Notes: generated by a model not told the origin, from the sequence alone. A stretch of 64,000 nucleotides of DNA from Rhizobium sp. BK196 (GCF_014193255.1 NZ_JACHZB010000003.1:186001-250000), one strand, 5' to 3'. Numbered from the stretch's first letter, positions 16,697-26,505 are shown. Program-made: numbers and translations.

Positions 16697-16882
16697 GTTG
16701 TCATTGATGCGTGACTGCAGGTCTCCGGCTTCCACAAAGGCCATTTCGATGAGATAGCAGAGCATCTCCGCATTTTCGCGCTCGGCCACCTTCTGCAACT
16801 CTTGGAGCATCTGGCGAATGAAAGTAATGTTTTCAAGCGATGCGGAACGAGCGGTGTCTTTTCCTGCAACCTTAGGCGCCAT
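16676..16882 (-). CDS. small conserved hypothetical protein
   Basis: This 68-residue protein begins MAPKVAGKDTARSASLEN and is helical and charged, with no signal peptide or membrane segment. The start at ATG 16882 has AGAGAGAC just upstream; an upstream in-frame start at 16933 would add 17 residues without a better site. It converges on dprA and overlaps its end by 21 bases. I believe related small proteins occur in other Rhizobiales, but I know no function for them. Confidence 0.7.
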   Translation of the reverse strand: MAPKVAGKDTARSASLENITFIRQMLQELQKVAERENAEMLCYLIEMAFVEAGDLQSRINDNSVGHGN

Positions 16883-17138
16883 AATTGTCTCTCTGAAAAC
16901 GGAGAGGGCTGCCTTGCCAAGAGCCCGAACCACACTTCAAAAACGATAGCTCATTCATCGTGAATTGCAATATCATATAAATCTCGCAATGGTTGCAGCA
17001 CCCGGCAAAGAGGTAAAATTGAAGCAAACCTCTTGACCGGAGCGAATTCCCTGTCCATGTCGGAGGGCCGGTATTCATGTTGCAGTGCGTGTTGCGCCTG
17101 CTTCTTCGCCGGATCGGCATCTTTTTTAGAGAATCATC

Positions 17139-19814
17139 ATGAATGTTGTAGTGGTGGAATCGCCTGCCAAGGCCAAGACGATCAATAAGTATCTGGGTCC
17201 AGGATACAAAGTGCTCGCCTCCTTCGGCCATGTGCGCGATCTGCCTGCCAAGGATGGATCAGTTCTTCCGGATCAGGATTTCGAAATGCTGTGGGAGGTG
17301 GATGGCGCCTCTTCCAAGCGCATGAAGGATATTGCCGACGCGGTGAAATCCTCCGATGCCCTGTTCCTTGCGACTGACCCTGATCGCGAAGGTGAAGCTA
17401 TCTCCTGGCATGTGCTCGATCTTCTGAACAAGAAGCGGGTCATCAACGGCAAGCCGGTCAAGCGCGTCGTCTTCAACGCCATTACCAAGAAGGCCGTGCT
17501 CGACGCGATGGCCGATCCGCGCGATATCGATGTCCCGTTGGTTGACGCCTATCTGGCACGCCGCGCCCTCGACTATCTCGTCGGTTTCAATCTGTCGCCA
17601 GTTCTCTGGCGCAAGCTGCCCGGCGCGCGTTCGGCCGGCCGCGTGCAATCAGTTGCGCTGCGCCTCGTCTGCGACCGTGAATCCGAGATCGAACGTTTCA
17701 TCTCCGAGGAATACTGGAATCTTTCGGCGCTCTTGAAGACACCGCGCGGAGACGATTTCGAAGCAAGGCTCGTTACCGCCAATGGCAAGCGGCTGCAGCC
17801 GCGATCGATCGGCAACGCCGAGGAAGCCGGGAGGCTGAAGGCGCTGCTGGAAGAAGCAAGCTATGTCGTCGAAAGCGTCGAGGCAAAGCCCGTCAAGCGC
17901 AATCCGGCCCCGCCGTTTACGACTTCAACTTTGCAGCAGGCGGCCTCCTCCAAGCTTGGCTTCTCGGCATCACGCACCATGCAGATTGCACAGAAGCTTT
18001 ACGAGGGTGTGGATATCGGCGGCGAGACCGTCGGTCTGATCACCTATATGCGTACGGACGGCGTCCAGATGGCGCCTGAAGCGATCGATGCGGCACGACG
18101 CGCCATCGGCGAGCAATTCGGTGACCGCTACCTGCCGGAAAAGGCGCGCTTCTACTCCACCAAGGCGAAAAACGCTCAGGAGGCACACGAAGCAATCCGC
18201 CCGACCGACTTCAACCGTTCGCCGGACCGCGTCCGCAAGTTTCTCGATGCCGACCAGATCCGCCTCTATGACCTGATCTGGAAGCGCGGCATTGCCAGCC
18301 AGATGGCGTCGGCTGAAATCGAACGCACCACGGCGGAAATCATCGCTGACAACAACGGCCAGAAGGCCGGCCTGCGTGCCGTCGGGTCCGTTATCCGCTT
18401 TGACGGCTTCATCGCCGCCTATACCGACCAGAAGGAAGATGGCGAGCAGAGCGACGACGCTGACGACGAGGATGGCCGCCTGCCGGAGATCAATGCGCGC
18501 GAGAATCTTGCCAAGCAGAAAATCAATTCCACGCAGCACTTTACCGAACCGCCGCCGCGTTACTCAGAAGCCTCGCTCATCAAGAAGATGGAAGAGCTTG
18601 GCATTGGCCGTCCGTCCACTTATGCCGCGACGCTGGCGACGCTGCGCGACCGCGACTATGTGACGATCGACAAGCGCAAGCTCATTCCGCAGGCGAAGGG
18701 GCGTCTCGTTACCGCCTTCCTCGAAAGCTTCTTCACCAAGTATGTCGAATATGATTTTACGGCCGATCTCGAAGAGAAGCTCGACCGGATTTCGGCCGGC
18801 GAACTGAACTGGAAGCAGGTACTTCGCGATTTCTGGAAGGATTTCTTCTCGCAGATCGAGGACACCAAGGAACTGCGCGTCACCAACGTTCTGGATTCGC
18901 TCAACGAGGCGCTGGCTCCGCTCGTCTTCCCCAAACGCGAAGACGGCAGTGATCCGCGCATCTGCCAGGTCTGCGGCACCGGCAACCTATCGCTGAAGCT
19001 CGGCAAATACGGCGCCTTCGTTGGCTGCTCGAATTATCCGGAATGCAACTATACCCGCCAGCTTTCCTCCGAAAACGGCGGCGAGGCCGAAGGTGCTGCG
19101 CTGAACGAGCCGAAGAGCCTTGGCACCGACCCGACCACCGGCGAAGAACTGACGCTGCGTTCGGGCCGTTTCGGGCCCTATATCCAGCGTGGCGATGGCA
19201 AGGATGCAAAGCGCTCCTCGCTGCCGAAGGGCTGGAAGCCCGAGGATATCGACTACGAGAAGGCGATGGCGCTGATCTCGCTGCCGCGCGATATCGGCAA
19301 ACATCCGGAATCCGGCAAGATGATCTCTTCCGGGCTCGGTCGCTACGGACCGTTCCTGCTGCATGACGGTACCTACGCCAATCTGGAAAGCATCGAGGAC
19401 GTCTTCTCGGTCGGCCTCAACCGCGCCGTGACGCTGATAGCTGAAAAGCAGGCCAAGGCGCCGGGCGCAGGTCGCGGCACGCCGGCAGCCCTGAAGGAAC
19501 TGGGCGATCATCCTGATGGCGGTCCGATCACCGTCCGCGACGGACGCTACGGCCCCTATGTCAACTGGGGCAAGGTCAATGCGACGCTGCCGAAGGGCAA
19601 GGATCCGCAGGCCATCACCGTCGAAGAGGCGCTGGCGCTGATTGCGGAAAAGGCCGGCAAGGCTCCGGCCGGCAAGACCAAGGCCAAGACAGCTGCGAAG
19701 GCTAAGCCAGCCGCGAAGCCGAAGGCCGCGGCGGCCGAAGCAAAGACGACGAAGACCGCTGCAAAGCCCAAGGCAACCAAGGCAAAAGCGCCGGCGAAAA
19801 CGAAAAAGAGCTGA
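17139..19814 (+). CDS. topA: DNA topoisomerase I
   Basis: This 891-residue type IA topoisomerase relaxes negative supercoils. The Toprim domain opens the protein (VVVESPAKAKTINKYLG, then ATDPDREGEAISWH). The active-site Tyr lies in LITYMRTDGVQM (about residue 302). The C-terminal region has one four-cysteine zinc finger (CQVCGTGNL...CSNYPEC). Topoisomerase repeats follow (RSGRFGPYIQ, SSGLGRYGPFLL, RDGRYGPYVNWG), then a Lys/Ala-rich tail of about 55 residues. Length and order are normal for alpha-proteobacteria. It is followed closely by rnr. Confidence 0.97.
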   Translation: MNVVVVESPAKAKTINKYLGPGYKVLASFGHVRDLPAKDGSVLPDQDFEMLWEVDGASSKRMKDIADAVKSSDALFLATDPDREGEAISWHVLDLLNKKRVINGKPVKRVVFNAITKKAVLDAMADPRDIDVPLVDAYLARRALDYLVGFNLSPVLWRKLPGARSAGRVQSVALRLVCDRESEIERFISEEYWNLSALLKTPRGDDFEARLVTANGKRLQPRSIGNAEEAGRLKALLEEASYVVESVEAKPVKRNPAPPFTTSTLQQAASSKLGFSASRTMQIAQKLYEGVDIGGETVGLITYMRTDGVQMAPEAIDAARRAIGEQFGDRYLPEKARFYSTKAKNAQEAHEAIRPTDFNRSPDRVRKFLDADQIRLYDLIWKRGIASQMASAEIERTTAEIIADNNGQKAGLRAVGSVIRFDGFIAAYTDQKEDGEQSDDADDEDGRLPEINARENLAKQKINSTQHFTEPPPRYSEASLIKKMEELGIGRPSTYAATLATLRDRDYVTIDKRKLIPQAKGRLVTAFLESFFTKYVEYDFTADLEEKLDRISAGELNWKQVLRDFWKDFFSQIEDTKELRVTNVLDSLNEALAPLVFPKREDGSDPRICQVCGTGNLSLKLGKYGAFVGCSNYPECNYTRQLSSENGGEAEGAALNEPKSLGTDPTTGEELTLRSGRFGPYIQRGDGKDAKRSSLPKGWKPEDIDYEKAMALISLPRDIGKHPESGKMISSGLGRYGPFLLHDGTYANLESIEDVFSVGLNRAVTLIAEKQAKAPGAGRGTPAALKELGDHPDGGPITVRDGRYGPYVNWGKVNATLPKGKDPQAITVEEALALIAEKAGKAPAGKTKAKTAAKAKPAAKPKAAAAEAKTTKTAAKPKATKAKAPAKTKKS

Positions 19815-19849
19815 GAGTGGCTAGAGAACCGCGCGAAACTACGAGAGCC

Positions 19850-22186
19850 ATGGGCAAGCGCCCGGGAAAATTCGGACGCGCGAGCAGGGAGCCTGCGCCT
19901 GAGCCACTGAACATCGTGCACGGCATTCTGCCGCCGCGAGACGTCATCCTGCGCTTCATCGCCGAACATCCGCAGAAAGCCTCCAAGCGCGAGCTCGCCA
20001 AGGCCTTCGGGCTGAAGGGCGAAAGCCGCGTCGAGCTTAAGCACCTGCTGCAAGAGCTGGAGCAGGAAGGCATGCTGCAGAAGACCCGCAAGTCGTTGAT
20101 CCGGCCCGGTGCGCTGCCGCCCGTCACCGTGCTCGACATCACTACGCGCGATAAGGATGGCGAGCTGATCGGCCGCCCGGCCGAATGGCCGGAGGATCAG
20201 GGCGTGGCCCCTGCCGTTTCCATTCGCCAGCAATCGCCGGCGGGCCGTCAGGGCAAGGGTAAGTCGCCGGTTGCGGGCATGGGTGACCGTATCCTTGCCA
20301 AGATATTCCCGGCAGTCGACCGCGGCGGGCCGGCCTATACCGCCCGCATCATCAAGGTGATCGACAAGCGTCGGGGTGCCACCATGGGTGTCTTCAAGGA
20401 CGCGCCGGGTGGTGCCGGACGCCTGCTACCGATCGACCGGCGCGGCGAGGAAATGCTGATCGACCCCGATTATAAGGGCGATGCCAAGGACGGCGATCTC
20501 GTCGAAGTGGAGATTGCGCGTCTTGGCCGTTTCGGCCTAGCTCGTGCCAAAGTGCTTTCGGTCATCGGCTCCGTCGGTTCGGAAAAGGCGATCTCGATGA
20601 TTGCCATTCATGCGCATGGCATTCCGCATGTCTTCCCGCCAGCCGCCGTCGCAGAGGCGGATGACGCCAAGCCGGCCACCATGTCGCATCGAGAAGACTG
20701 GCGTGACCTGCCGCTGATCACAATCGACCCGGCCGATGCCAAGGACCATGACGACGCCGTCTATGCCGAGGATGATCCGTCCGAGGACAATGCGGGCGGC
20801 GTTATCGTCACCGTCGCAATTGCCGACGTCTCCTGGTATGTGCGGCCGAATTCGCCGCTCGACAGGGAAGCGTTGAAGCGCGGCAACTCCGTCTATTTTC
20901 CGGATCGCGTCGTACCGATGCTGCCGGAACGCATCTCCAACGATCTCTGCTCGCTGAAGGAAGGCGTCGATCGCCCTGCCCTTGCCGTGCGCATGGTCTT
21001 CTCAAAGGACGGCCGCAAGATCGGCCACACCTTCCACCGCATCATGATGAAGAGCGCTGCCAAGCTGTCCTACCAGCAGGCGCAGGCGGCGATCGACGGC
21101 AAGCCCGACGACAAGACCGGGCCGATGCTGGAGCCGATCCTCAAGCCACTCTGGCACGCCTACGAGACGATGAAGCGCGGCCGCGACCGGCGCCAGCCGC
21201 TCGAGCTCGACATGCCCGAGCGCAAGATCCTGCTGAAGCCCGACGGCACCATCGACCGGGTCTTCGTGCCGCCGCGGCTCGATGCGCATAAACTGATCGA
21301 AGAAATGATGATCCAGGCGAACGTCTGCGCTGCCGAGACATTGGAAAAAAAGCGCCAGCCGCTGATCTACCGTATCCACGATATGCCGACGCTTGCCAAG
21401 CAGGAGGTGCTGCGCGAGTTCCTCGCTACACTCGGCATCTCGCTTGCCAAGGGCGGCAATATGCGAGCCAACAGCTTCAACGGCATCCTCGCCAAGGCGG
21501 ACAACACGCCGCACCAGACGATGGTCAACGAGATGGTACTGCGCTCGCAGAGCCAAGCGATCTACAGTCCTGAAAATATCGGCCATTTCGGCCTGAACCT
21601 GATGAAGTATGCGCATTTTACCTCGCCGATCCGGCGTTATGCCGACCTTATCGTGCATCGTGCGCTGGTCGGTTCACTCGGCTTCGGCGAAGGCGGCATC
21701 ACGCCGGACGAAGAAGCGACGCTCGACGACATCGCCGCCGAAATCTCTACTTTCGAGCGCCGAGCGATGGCTGCAGAACGCGAGACGGTCGATCGCCTCA
21801 TCGCTCATCACCTTGCCGGGCGTGTCGGCCAGGAATTTGAGGGGCGCGTTTCAGGCGTTACCAAGGCCGGCCTGTTTATCCTGCTGCCGGACTATGGTGC
21901 AGACGGCTTCATCCCCATATCTACGCTCGGCACCGACTATTTCATCTATGACGAGGCGCATCAGGCACTGACTGGCGAAAAGACCGGTCTCGGTTATCGT
22001 CTCGGCGATGATGTAACGGTGCGGCTGGCCGAGGCGATCCCGCTTGCGGGCGCCTTGCGCTTCGAGATGCTGAGCGAGGCACGCAAGATGCCGACGGCAG
22101 TGCGTTCCTTCCACAAGGCGGGACGGCGTGACGCAGGCCGCGCTCGCAAGAAGGTAGGAACAAGGCCGCCGCGCGGGCGACGCTAG
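19850..22186 (+). CDS. rnr: ribonuclease R
   Basis: This 3'-5' exoribonuclease degrades structured RNA. An N-terminal winged-helix part (about residues 25-75) is followed by cold-shock-like domains. The RNB catalytic domain has IDPADAKDHDDAVYAED (about residue 291) with the metal-binding aspartates. A C-terminal S1 domain (about 660-745) and a basic tail complete it. I prefer ATG 19850 (778 residues). The frame is open back to a GTG at 19817, only 3 bases after the topA stop, which would give 789 residues. The close spacing suggests an operon with topA. Confidence 0.95.
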   Translation: MGKRPGKFGRASREPAPEPLNIVHGILPPRDVILRFIAEHPQKASKRELAKAFGLKGESRVELKHLLQELEQEGMLQKTRKSLIRPGALPPVTVLDITTRDKDGELIGRPAEWPEDQGVAPAVSIRQQSPAGRQGKGKSPVAGMGDRILAKIFPAVDRGGPAYTARIIKVIDKRRGATMGVFKDAPGGAGRLLPIDRRGEEMLIDPDYKGDAKDGDLVEVEIARLGRFGLARAKVLSVIGSVGSEKAISMIAIHAHGIPHVFPPAAVAEADDAKPATMSHREDWRDLPLITIDPADAKDHDDAVYAEDDPSEDNAGGVIVTVAIADVSWYVRPNSPLDREALKRGNSVYFPDRVVPMLPERISNDLCSLKEGVDRPALAVRMVFSKDGRKIGHTFHRIMMKSAAKLSYQQAQAAIDGKPDDKTGPMLEPILKPLWHAYETMKRGRDRRQPLELDMPERKILLKPDGTIDRVFVPPRLDAHKLIEEMMIQANVCAAETLEKKRQPLIYRIHDMPTLAKQEVLREFLATLGISLAKGGNMRANSFNGILAKADNTPHQTMVNEMVLRSQSQAIYSPENIGHFGLNLMKYAHFTSPIRRYADLIVHRALVGSLGFGEGGITPDEEATLDDIAAEISTFERRAMAAERETVDRLIAHHLAGRVGQEFEGRVSGVTKAGLFILLPDYGADGFIPISTLGTDYFIYDEAHQALTGEKTGLGYRLGDDVTVRLAEAIPLAGALRFEMLSEARKMPTAVRSFHKAGRRDAGRARKKVGTRPPRGRR

Positions 22187-22206
22187 TTCCGAGAAGGGAA
22201 AGACTG

Positions 22207-22659
22207 ATGAGCACATCGACAAGCGAGGTCGTCCGCTACGGGGATACGTCCGACGTCGAGCGCCCGCTCGGACGCTCCATCATGCGCGGCATGTTGAACC
22301 GCTGTCCGGCCTGCGGAAGCGGCAAGCTGTTTCGCGCATTCCTCAAGCCGGTCGACCATTGCGCCGCTTGCGGCGAGGCAATGTATCACCAGCGTGCCGA
22401 CGATCTGCCGCCCTATCTCGTCATCCTCGTACTCGGCCACGTTGTGATCGGCGGCTTCATGCTGACTGATATGGTCTTCGTGTTGCCGGTCTGGGTGCAT
22501 CTTGCCATCTGGGCACCGATCACCGTCATCACGGCGCTCGTCTCGATCCAGCCTATCAAAGGCGGCGTCATAGGCTTGCAGTGGGCGTTGAAGATGCATG
22601 GTTTCGGCGGCCATGATGATGAGCCCGACGACTACGACACACCCCGCCGCCAAGCTTGA
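22207..22659 (+). CDS. DUF983 family membrane protein
   Basis: This 150-residue protein has a zinc-ribbon-like N-terminal part (CPACGSGKLF and CAACGEAMY), followed by two membrane helices (about residues 78-98 and 103-122). This matches the DUF983 family, whose function is unknown. The start ATG has AAGGGA upstream and lies 20 bases after the rnr stop, so it probably shares that transcript. Confidence 0.88.
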   Translation: MSTSTSEVVRYGDTSDVERPLGRSIMRGMLNRCPACGSGKLFRAFLKPVDHCAACGEAMYHQRADDLPPYLVILVLGHVVIGGFMLTDMVFVLPVWVHLAIWAPITVITALVSIQPIKGGVIGLQWALKMHGFGGHDDEPDDYDTPRRQA

Positions 22660-22909
22660 ACACCTTCACCTTCCAGACATATTTCGCGTGTAGTGGCAGC
22701 GGCCAAAGCGTCAGGGCTTGTAGCCGACTGTCGCAGAGGAAAGATACGCTCATCATTTCTTGTATGGGGAAAGCTTAGACTCAAGAAATCGCCGGCGGAT
22801 GCCAGAACTATTGTGAAACCCTGCCCGTCACTTGGATTTGGCATGCCTATGTCTTTCTATGTGGCATCAGACGGACGATTCGTCCGCATACTTCTCTAAG
22901 GATGGATAA

Positions 22910-24094
22910 ATGTCTCAGCCGAGGAACGGCACACCGGGCGATGTCGAGGAAATCCATTGGCCTTCTCTGGTGGCAGCCGTCTCGTCCATCTCCGCCGTGG
23001 GCATTGCGATCGGCCTGGGACTTCCTCTGCTCAGCATTATTCTCGAAAAGCGCGGCATTTCCTCCACCCTTATCGGCCTCAACACCGCGATGGCCGGTAT
23101 CGCTGCGATGGTAGCGGCGCCGATCACCACCAAGCTTGCCCACAAATACGGTGTAGCGCCGACAATGATGTGGGCGGTGCTGATCTCGGCCCTCAGCGCA
23201 CTCGGGTTTTACTATGCGCAGGACTTCTGGATGTGGTTCCCGCTGCGCTTCGCCTTCCACGGCGCGACGACCACGCTCTTCATCCTCTCCGAATTCTGGA
23301 TCAACGCCGCTTCACCGCCATCAAAGCGCGGATTCGTGCTCGGCATCTATGCCACGGTCTTGTCCATCGGTTTTGCGGCAGGACCGCTGATCTTCTCATT
23401 GCTCGGCAGTGACGGCGTCCTTCCCTTTCTGGTCGGTGCCGGCGCGATCCTGCTTGCCGCCATCCCGATCTTCATCGCCCGCTATGAGAGCCCCGTTCTG
23501 GACGAGAAGCCGGAACTGCACTTCATGCGCTACGTCTTCCTGGTGCCAACCGCAACGGCAGCCGTCTTCATCTTCGGCGCGGTCGAGGCCGGCGGTCTCT
23601 CGCTCTTTCCTATCTTTGCGGTGCGCGCGCATTTCACCGAATCGCAAGCCGCTCTGCTCCTCACCATGATGGGTGTCGGCAATGTCATCTTCCAGATCCC
23701 GCTTGGCCTGCTTTCTGACCGCATCAAGGACAAGCGTCCCCTGCTGGCGCTGATGGCCCTCACCGGTTTCGTCGGCACGATGATGCTGCCGATCCTCGTC
23801 AACAACTGGCTTCTCATGGCCGGCATCCTGCTTTTCTGGGGCGGCTGCGTCTCGGGCCTCTACACTGTTGGACTCAGCCATCTCGGCTCGCGGCTGACCG
23901 GTTCGGACCTTGCGGCCGCCAATGCGGCCTTCGTTTTCTGTTATGCCGTCGGCACAGTTGCAGGTCCCCAGGTGATCGGTGCGGCCATCGACCTTGCCGG
24001 AAACAACGGTTTTGCCTATGCAATTGCCGGTTTCTTCGGGCTTTATGCCTTGCTCGCCGGCATAAGACTGCTTTTCCTGGGAAAGCGGGCTTGA
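22910..24094 (+). CDS. MFS transporter
   Basis: This 394-residue polytopic membrane protein has about 12 hydrophobic segments and the cytoplasmic-loop motif of the major facilitator superfamily in degenerate form (LSDRIKDKRPLL between helices 8 and 9). The substrate is not apparent; by general form it resembles the YcaD/MFS_1 group of drug or sugar-type exporters. The start has AAGGA upstream. The 250-base gap before it contains a short hairpin (CGGACGA/TCGTCCG) but no gene. Confidence 0.88.
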   Translation: MSQPRNGTPGDVEEIHWPSLVAAVSSISAVGIAIGLGLPLLSIILEKRGISSTLIGLNTAMAGIAAMVAAPITTKLAHKYGVAPTMMWAVLISALSALGFYYAQDFWMWFPLRFAFHGATTTLFILSEFWINAASPPSKRGFVLGIYATVLSIGFAAGPLIFSLLGSDGVLPFLVGAGAILLAAIPIFIARYESPVLDEKPELHFMRYVFLVPTATAAVFIFGAVEAGGLSLFPIFAVRAHFTESQAALLLTMMGVGNVIFQIPLGLLSDRIKDKRPLLALMALTGFVGTMMLPILVNNWLLMAGILLFWGGCVSGLYTVGLSHLGSRLTGSDLAAANAAFVFCYAVGTVAGPQVIGAAIDLAGNNGFAYAIAGFFGLYALLAGIRLLFLGKRA

Positions 24095-24187
24095 CTTTTC
24101 GGGCGAGATTCGTAGTTTCGCGCCAGAATTTGCCGTGGAGCCTATCCGGCTTTCCACGGCTTTCATTTTCTTAAAGGCAGGACGACC

Positions 24188-24355
24188 ATGGCCAAGGCTA
24201 CCACCATCAAGATCAAGCTTCTGTCGACGGCCGACACCGGTTTCTTCTACGTCACGACGAAGAACAGCCGTACGATGACGGACAAGATGACGAAGACCAA
24301 GTACGACCCGATTGCCAAGAAGCATGTCGAGTTCAAGGAAACCAAGATCAAGTAA
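24188..24355 (+). CDS. rpmG: 50S ribosomal protein L33
   Basis: This 55-residue basic protein begins [18 protein letters not shown] and ends FKETKIK. The pattern [15 protein letters not shown] is typical of bL33. The zinc-binding cysteines of some L33 proteins are absent, so it is the Cys-free form. The ribosome binding site AAAGGCAGGA is close upstream. A strong terminator follows after 23 bases, so it is probably transcribed on its own or with the MFS gene. Confidence 0.97.
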   Translation: MAKATTIKIKLLSTADTGFFYVTTKNSRTMTDKMTKTKYDPIAKKHVEFKETKIK

Positions 24356-24378
24356 TTACCTGATCTCACGGCTCTTTC

Positions 24379-24413
24379 AAAAAGCGCGCGCCTCCGGTAG
24401 CGCGCTTTTTGTT
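24379..24413 (+). terminator. Rho-independent terminator of rpmG
   Basis: The perfect inverted repeat AAAAAGCGCGC / GCGCGCTTTTT has a 10-base loop. The T-run at its right end makes it a plus-strand terminator, and the A-run on the left lets it act on the minus strand too. Confidence 0.92.
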
Positions 24414-24453
24414 TGCACTGGACCTGCTGATGACAATGTTGGCGCAAACAAAG

Positions 24454-24643
24454 AAAAACGCCGCCCTTCCATCTTCGGGAAGCGACGGCGTTTTTACGAA
24501 AAGGGGGTCGGCCAGCATGCAAAACGGCACGAGGAACCGTTTAAGATTGCGTACCAGCCGACCGACCCCACGACCCAGGAGATGCGGCGGACCTGAGCAT
24601 CATGGGGTATCGACAGCTCCTCCACGGGAGCGTTTTCTGTTCT
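24454..24643 (-). ncRNA. candidate small regulatory RNA with own promoter and terminator
   Basis: On the minus strand a promoter (24650-24679) is followed by about 190 bases without a credible reading frame and with strong local structure. A small hairpin GCTCC/GGAGC lies near the 5' end. A long-range stem GGGGTCGG/CCGACCCC (24562-24569 with 24504-24511) encloses an inner hairpin AAACGG/CCGTTT. The transcript ends in a terminator with stem AAAAACGCCG/CGGCGTTTTT (24454-24495). I could not match it to SRP RNA, 6S RNA or tmRNA. It lies between rpmG and pleD. The transcript start is estimated from the promoter spacing. Confidence 0.5.
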
Positions 24644-24649
24644 AAGCCG

Positions 24650-24679
24650 ATAATTTGCGCAAAAATGAAAGAAAATCAA
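24650..24679 (-). promoter_or_regulatory. sigma70-type promoter for the candidate sRNA
   Basis: On the minus strand a -35 element TTGATT (24679-24674) and a -10 element AATTAT (24655-24650) are separated by 18 bases. A transcript start near 24643 is expected. Confidence 0.5.
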
Positions 24680-25114
24680 CAAATTCTTAATGGTAGAATT
24701 TCTGAGTATGATTCTATGGTTAAAAGTCCAGTTTTGGCACGTGTAAAGGCACAACCAAACCTCTTTTACCAAAAGGACAATATTTGATATCAGCAAGAAT
24801 TTCAGAAATATATTACAATAATACCTCAAATCCTCCCCTTACGTGAGGCCTCGCCGCTACGTTTTGCGAAATACGATTTACACAGGCCAGACAATCAGGA
24901 TGCGACTATAGTCCGCTCTTCTTTTCGCGTTCGCCACCTCTAGCCTCCGGGAACAGGCGATACGTGTTATCCAAAGAAACACGCTTTAAAGTCCATTTTT
25001 CGGCTGTCGGGTTGAAAAACCGGCGCCTTCGTTGCAGCCAACAAAATTAAATATTCGTAAGGTTCAGCTATCCAGTGGATAACTGACAGCGACGCATTAT
25101 GGAACGCTGTATCG
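24680..25114. other. gene-free, partly AT-rich stretch before pleD
   Basis: About 435 bases hold no convincing gene. The part up to about 24835 is clearly richer in A and T than the flanking genes, and short open frames in it have no ribosome binding site and no codon bias. The rest, up to the pleD stop at 25115, is of mixed composition and has only a weak hairpin (TTATCCACTGGATAA near 25065-25081), which lacks a T-run. Confidence 0.5.
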
Positions 25115-26488
25115 TCAGGCAGCCGAGGCCACGACGCGGTTACGGCCGGTGTTCTTCGCCTCATAAAGCGCAAGGTCTGCCTGCTTCATGAGCTGGTCGG
25201 GCGTTAGGACTGAAGCGATGCGCGAGGATATGCCGAAAGAGGCGGTAATATTCAGCGTTTCGCCCGATGACTTCAGCAGGAACGGCGTGCTTTCAATGGC
25301 CGCGCGCAGGCGCTCGGCAACGGCCGCGGCAATTTCCGGCGAGGTGTCCGGCATGACGACGACGAACTCCTCCCCACCGTAGCGGCAAGCAAGATCAGCG
25401 CCACGGACGGTTGAGCGCACGCGGTTTGCGAATTCCTTCAGCACCTGGTCGCCGCCGTCATGGCCGTAGGTGTCGTTGACCTGCTTGAAGCGGTCGATAT
25501 CGGTGATCAGCACGGAGAGCGGCCTGCCCCGCGCCATCGAGCGGTTGAAGAGCACGTTGAGATGGTTGTCGAGATAACGGCGATTATTAAGACCGGTCAG
25601 CGGATCGGTGACGGCGAGTTCGATCGTCTGCTTGACGCTGGCGCGCAGGCGGTCGTTGTAGCGCTTGCGGCGGATCTGCGTCAGACTGCGGGCGACCAGC
25701 TCGTTCGGATCGACAGGGCGCACGATATAGTCATTGACGCCTAGATCGAGCGCGCGGATGACCATCTCGTCGGCGCCCTGCTCGGTGACGATCAGGATCG
25801 GGAGGAAACGGGTCCGTTCCAGCGAGCGGAACTGCGAACAAAGTCTGAGCGGATCGTATTCATCAAAATTGGCGTTGACGATGACGAGTTCGAAGGCGTT
25901 CTCCGCGGCTTCGAAAAGAGCTGCCTGCGGATCGGAGATGGCGACCACGTCTGCCACGGGCTTCAGCGTCTTGATGATGCGTTCCTGTGAGTTGGCGCGG
26001 CTGTCAACCAGCAGCACCTGTCCCGCCTCGTCGACGCGTCCATCGCCGGCGCGCATCAACTCGTCCAAGCCCATCGTATGGGCGCTCTCGGCGCGCACGC
26101 GCAGTTCGTCACTCAGCGTCTTCAGGCGCAGGAGGCTTTTTACGCGGGAGATGAGCTGCAGGTCGTTGACGGGCTTCGTCAGGAAGTCATCGGCACCGGC
26201 CTTCAGGCCTCGCACGCGGTCGGCCGACTGATCGAGCGCCGTGACCATGATGACAGGAATATGGGCGGTCTTCGGATTGGCCTTCAGCCGCTCGCAGACT
26301 TCGAAACCGTCAATACCGGGCATCATGATGTCGAGCAGGATGAGATCGACCTGGTTGCGCTCGCAGATCGCCAATGCCTCGTAGCCGTCGGCAGAGGTCA
26401 GCACGTCGAAATATTCGGCCAGAAGCCGCGCTTCGAGCAGCTTCACATTTGCCGGAATATCATCAACAACCAATATTCGCGCAGTCAT
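25115..26488 (-). CDS. pleD: response regulator diguanylate cyclase PleD
   Basis: This 457-residue protein makes cyclic di-GMP in response to phosphorylation and in Caulobacter controls the swarmer-to-stalked change. The first receiver domain (about residues 1-120) has the acceptor Asp in LILLDIMMPGIDG. A second, degenerate receiver (about 155-275) follows. The C-terminal GGDEF domain has the active signature GGEEF (about 369-373), with the product-inhibition site RGAD just before it. It follows divK by 17 bases on the same strand, as in Caulobacter, so the two are likely co-transcribed. Confidence 0.97.
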   Translation of the reverse strand: MTARILVVDDIPANVKLLEARLLAEYFDVLTSADGYEALAICERNQVDLILLDIMMPGIDGFEVCERLKANPKTAHIPVIMVTALDQSADRVRGLKAGADDFLTKPVNDLQLISRVKSLLRLKTLSDELRVRAESAHTMGLDELMRAGDGRVDEAGQVLLVDSRANSQERIIKTLKPVADVVAISDPQAALFEAAENAFELVIVNANFDEYDPLRLCSQFRSLERTRFLPILIVTEQGADEMVIRALDLGVNDYIVRPVDPNELVARSLTQIRRKRYNDRLRASVKQTIELAVTDPLTGLNNRRYLDNHLNVLFNRSMARGRPLSVLITDIDRFKQVNDTYGHDGGDQVLKEFANRVRSTVRGADLACRYGGEEFVVVMPDTSPEIAAAVAERLRAAIESTPFLLKSSGETLNITASFGISSRIASVLTPDQLMKQADLALYEAKNTGRNRVVASAA

Positions 26489-26505
26489 GAATCTTTTCCG
26501 ATTCC

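Noticed and set aside
24454-24643. Identification of the candidate sRNA as SRP RNA, 6S RNA or tmRNA
   Set aside because: The SRP apical motif GGAAG...GCAGC, the closed-ended duplex of 6S RNA and the tRNA-like ends of tmRNA are all absent.
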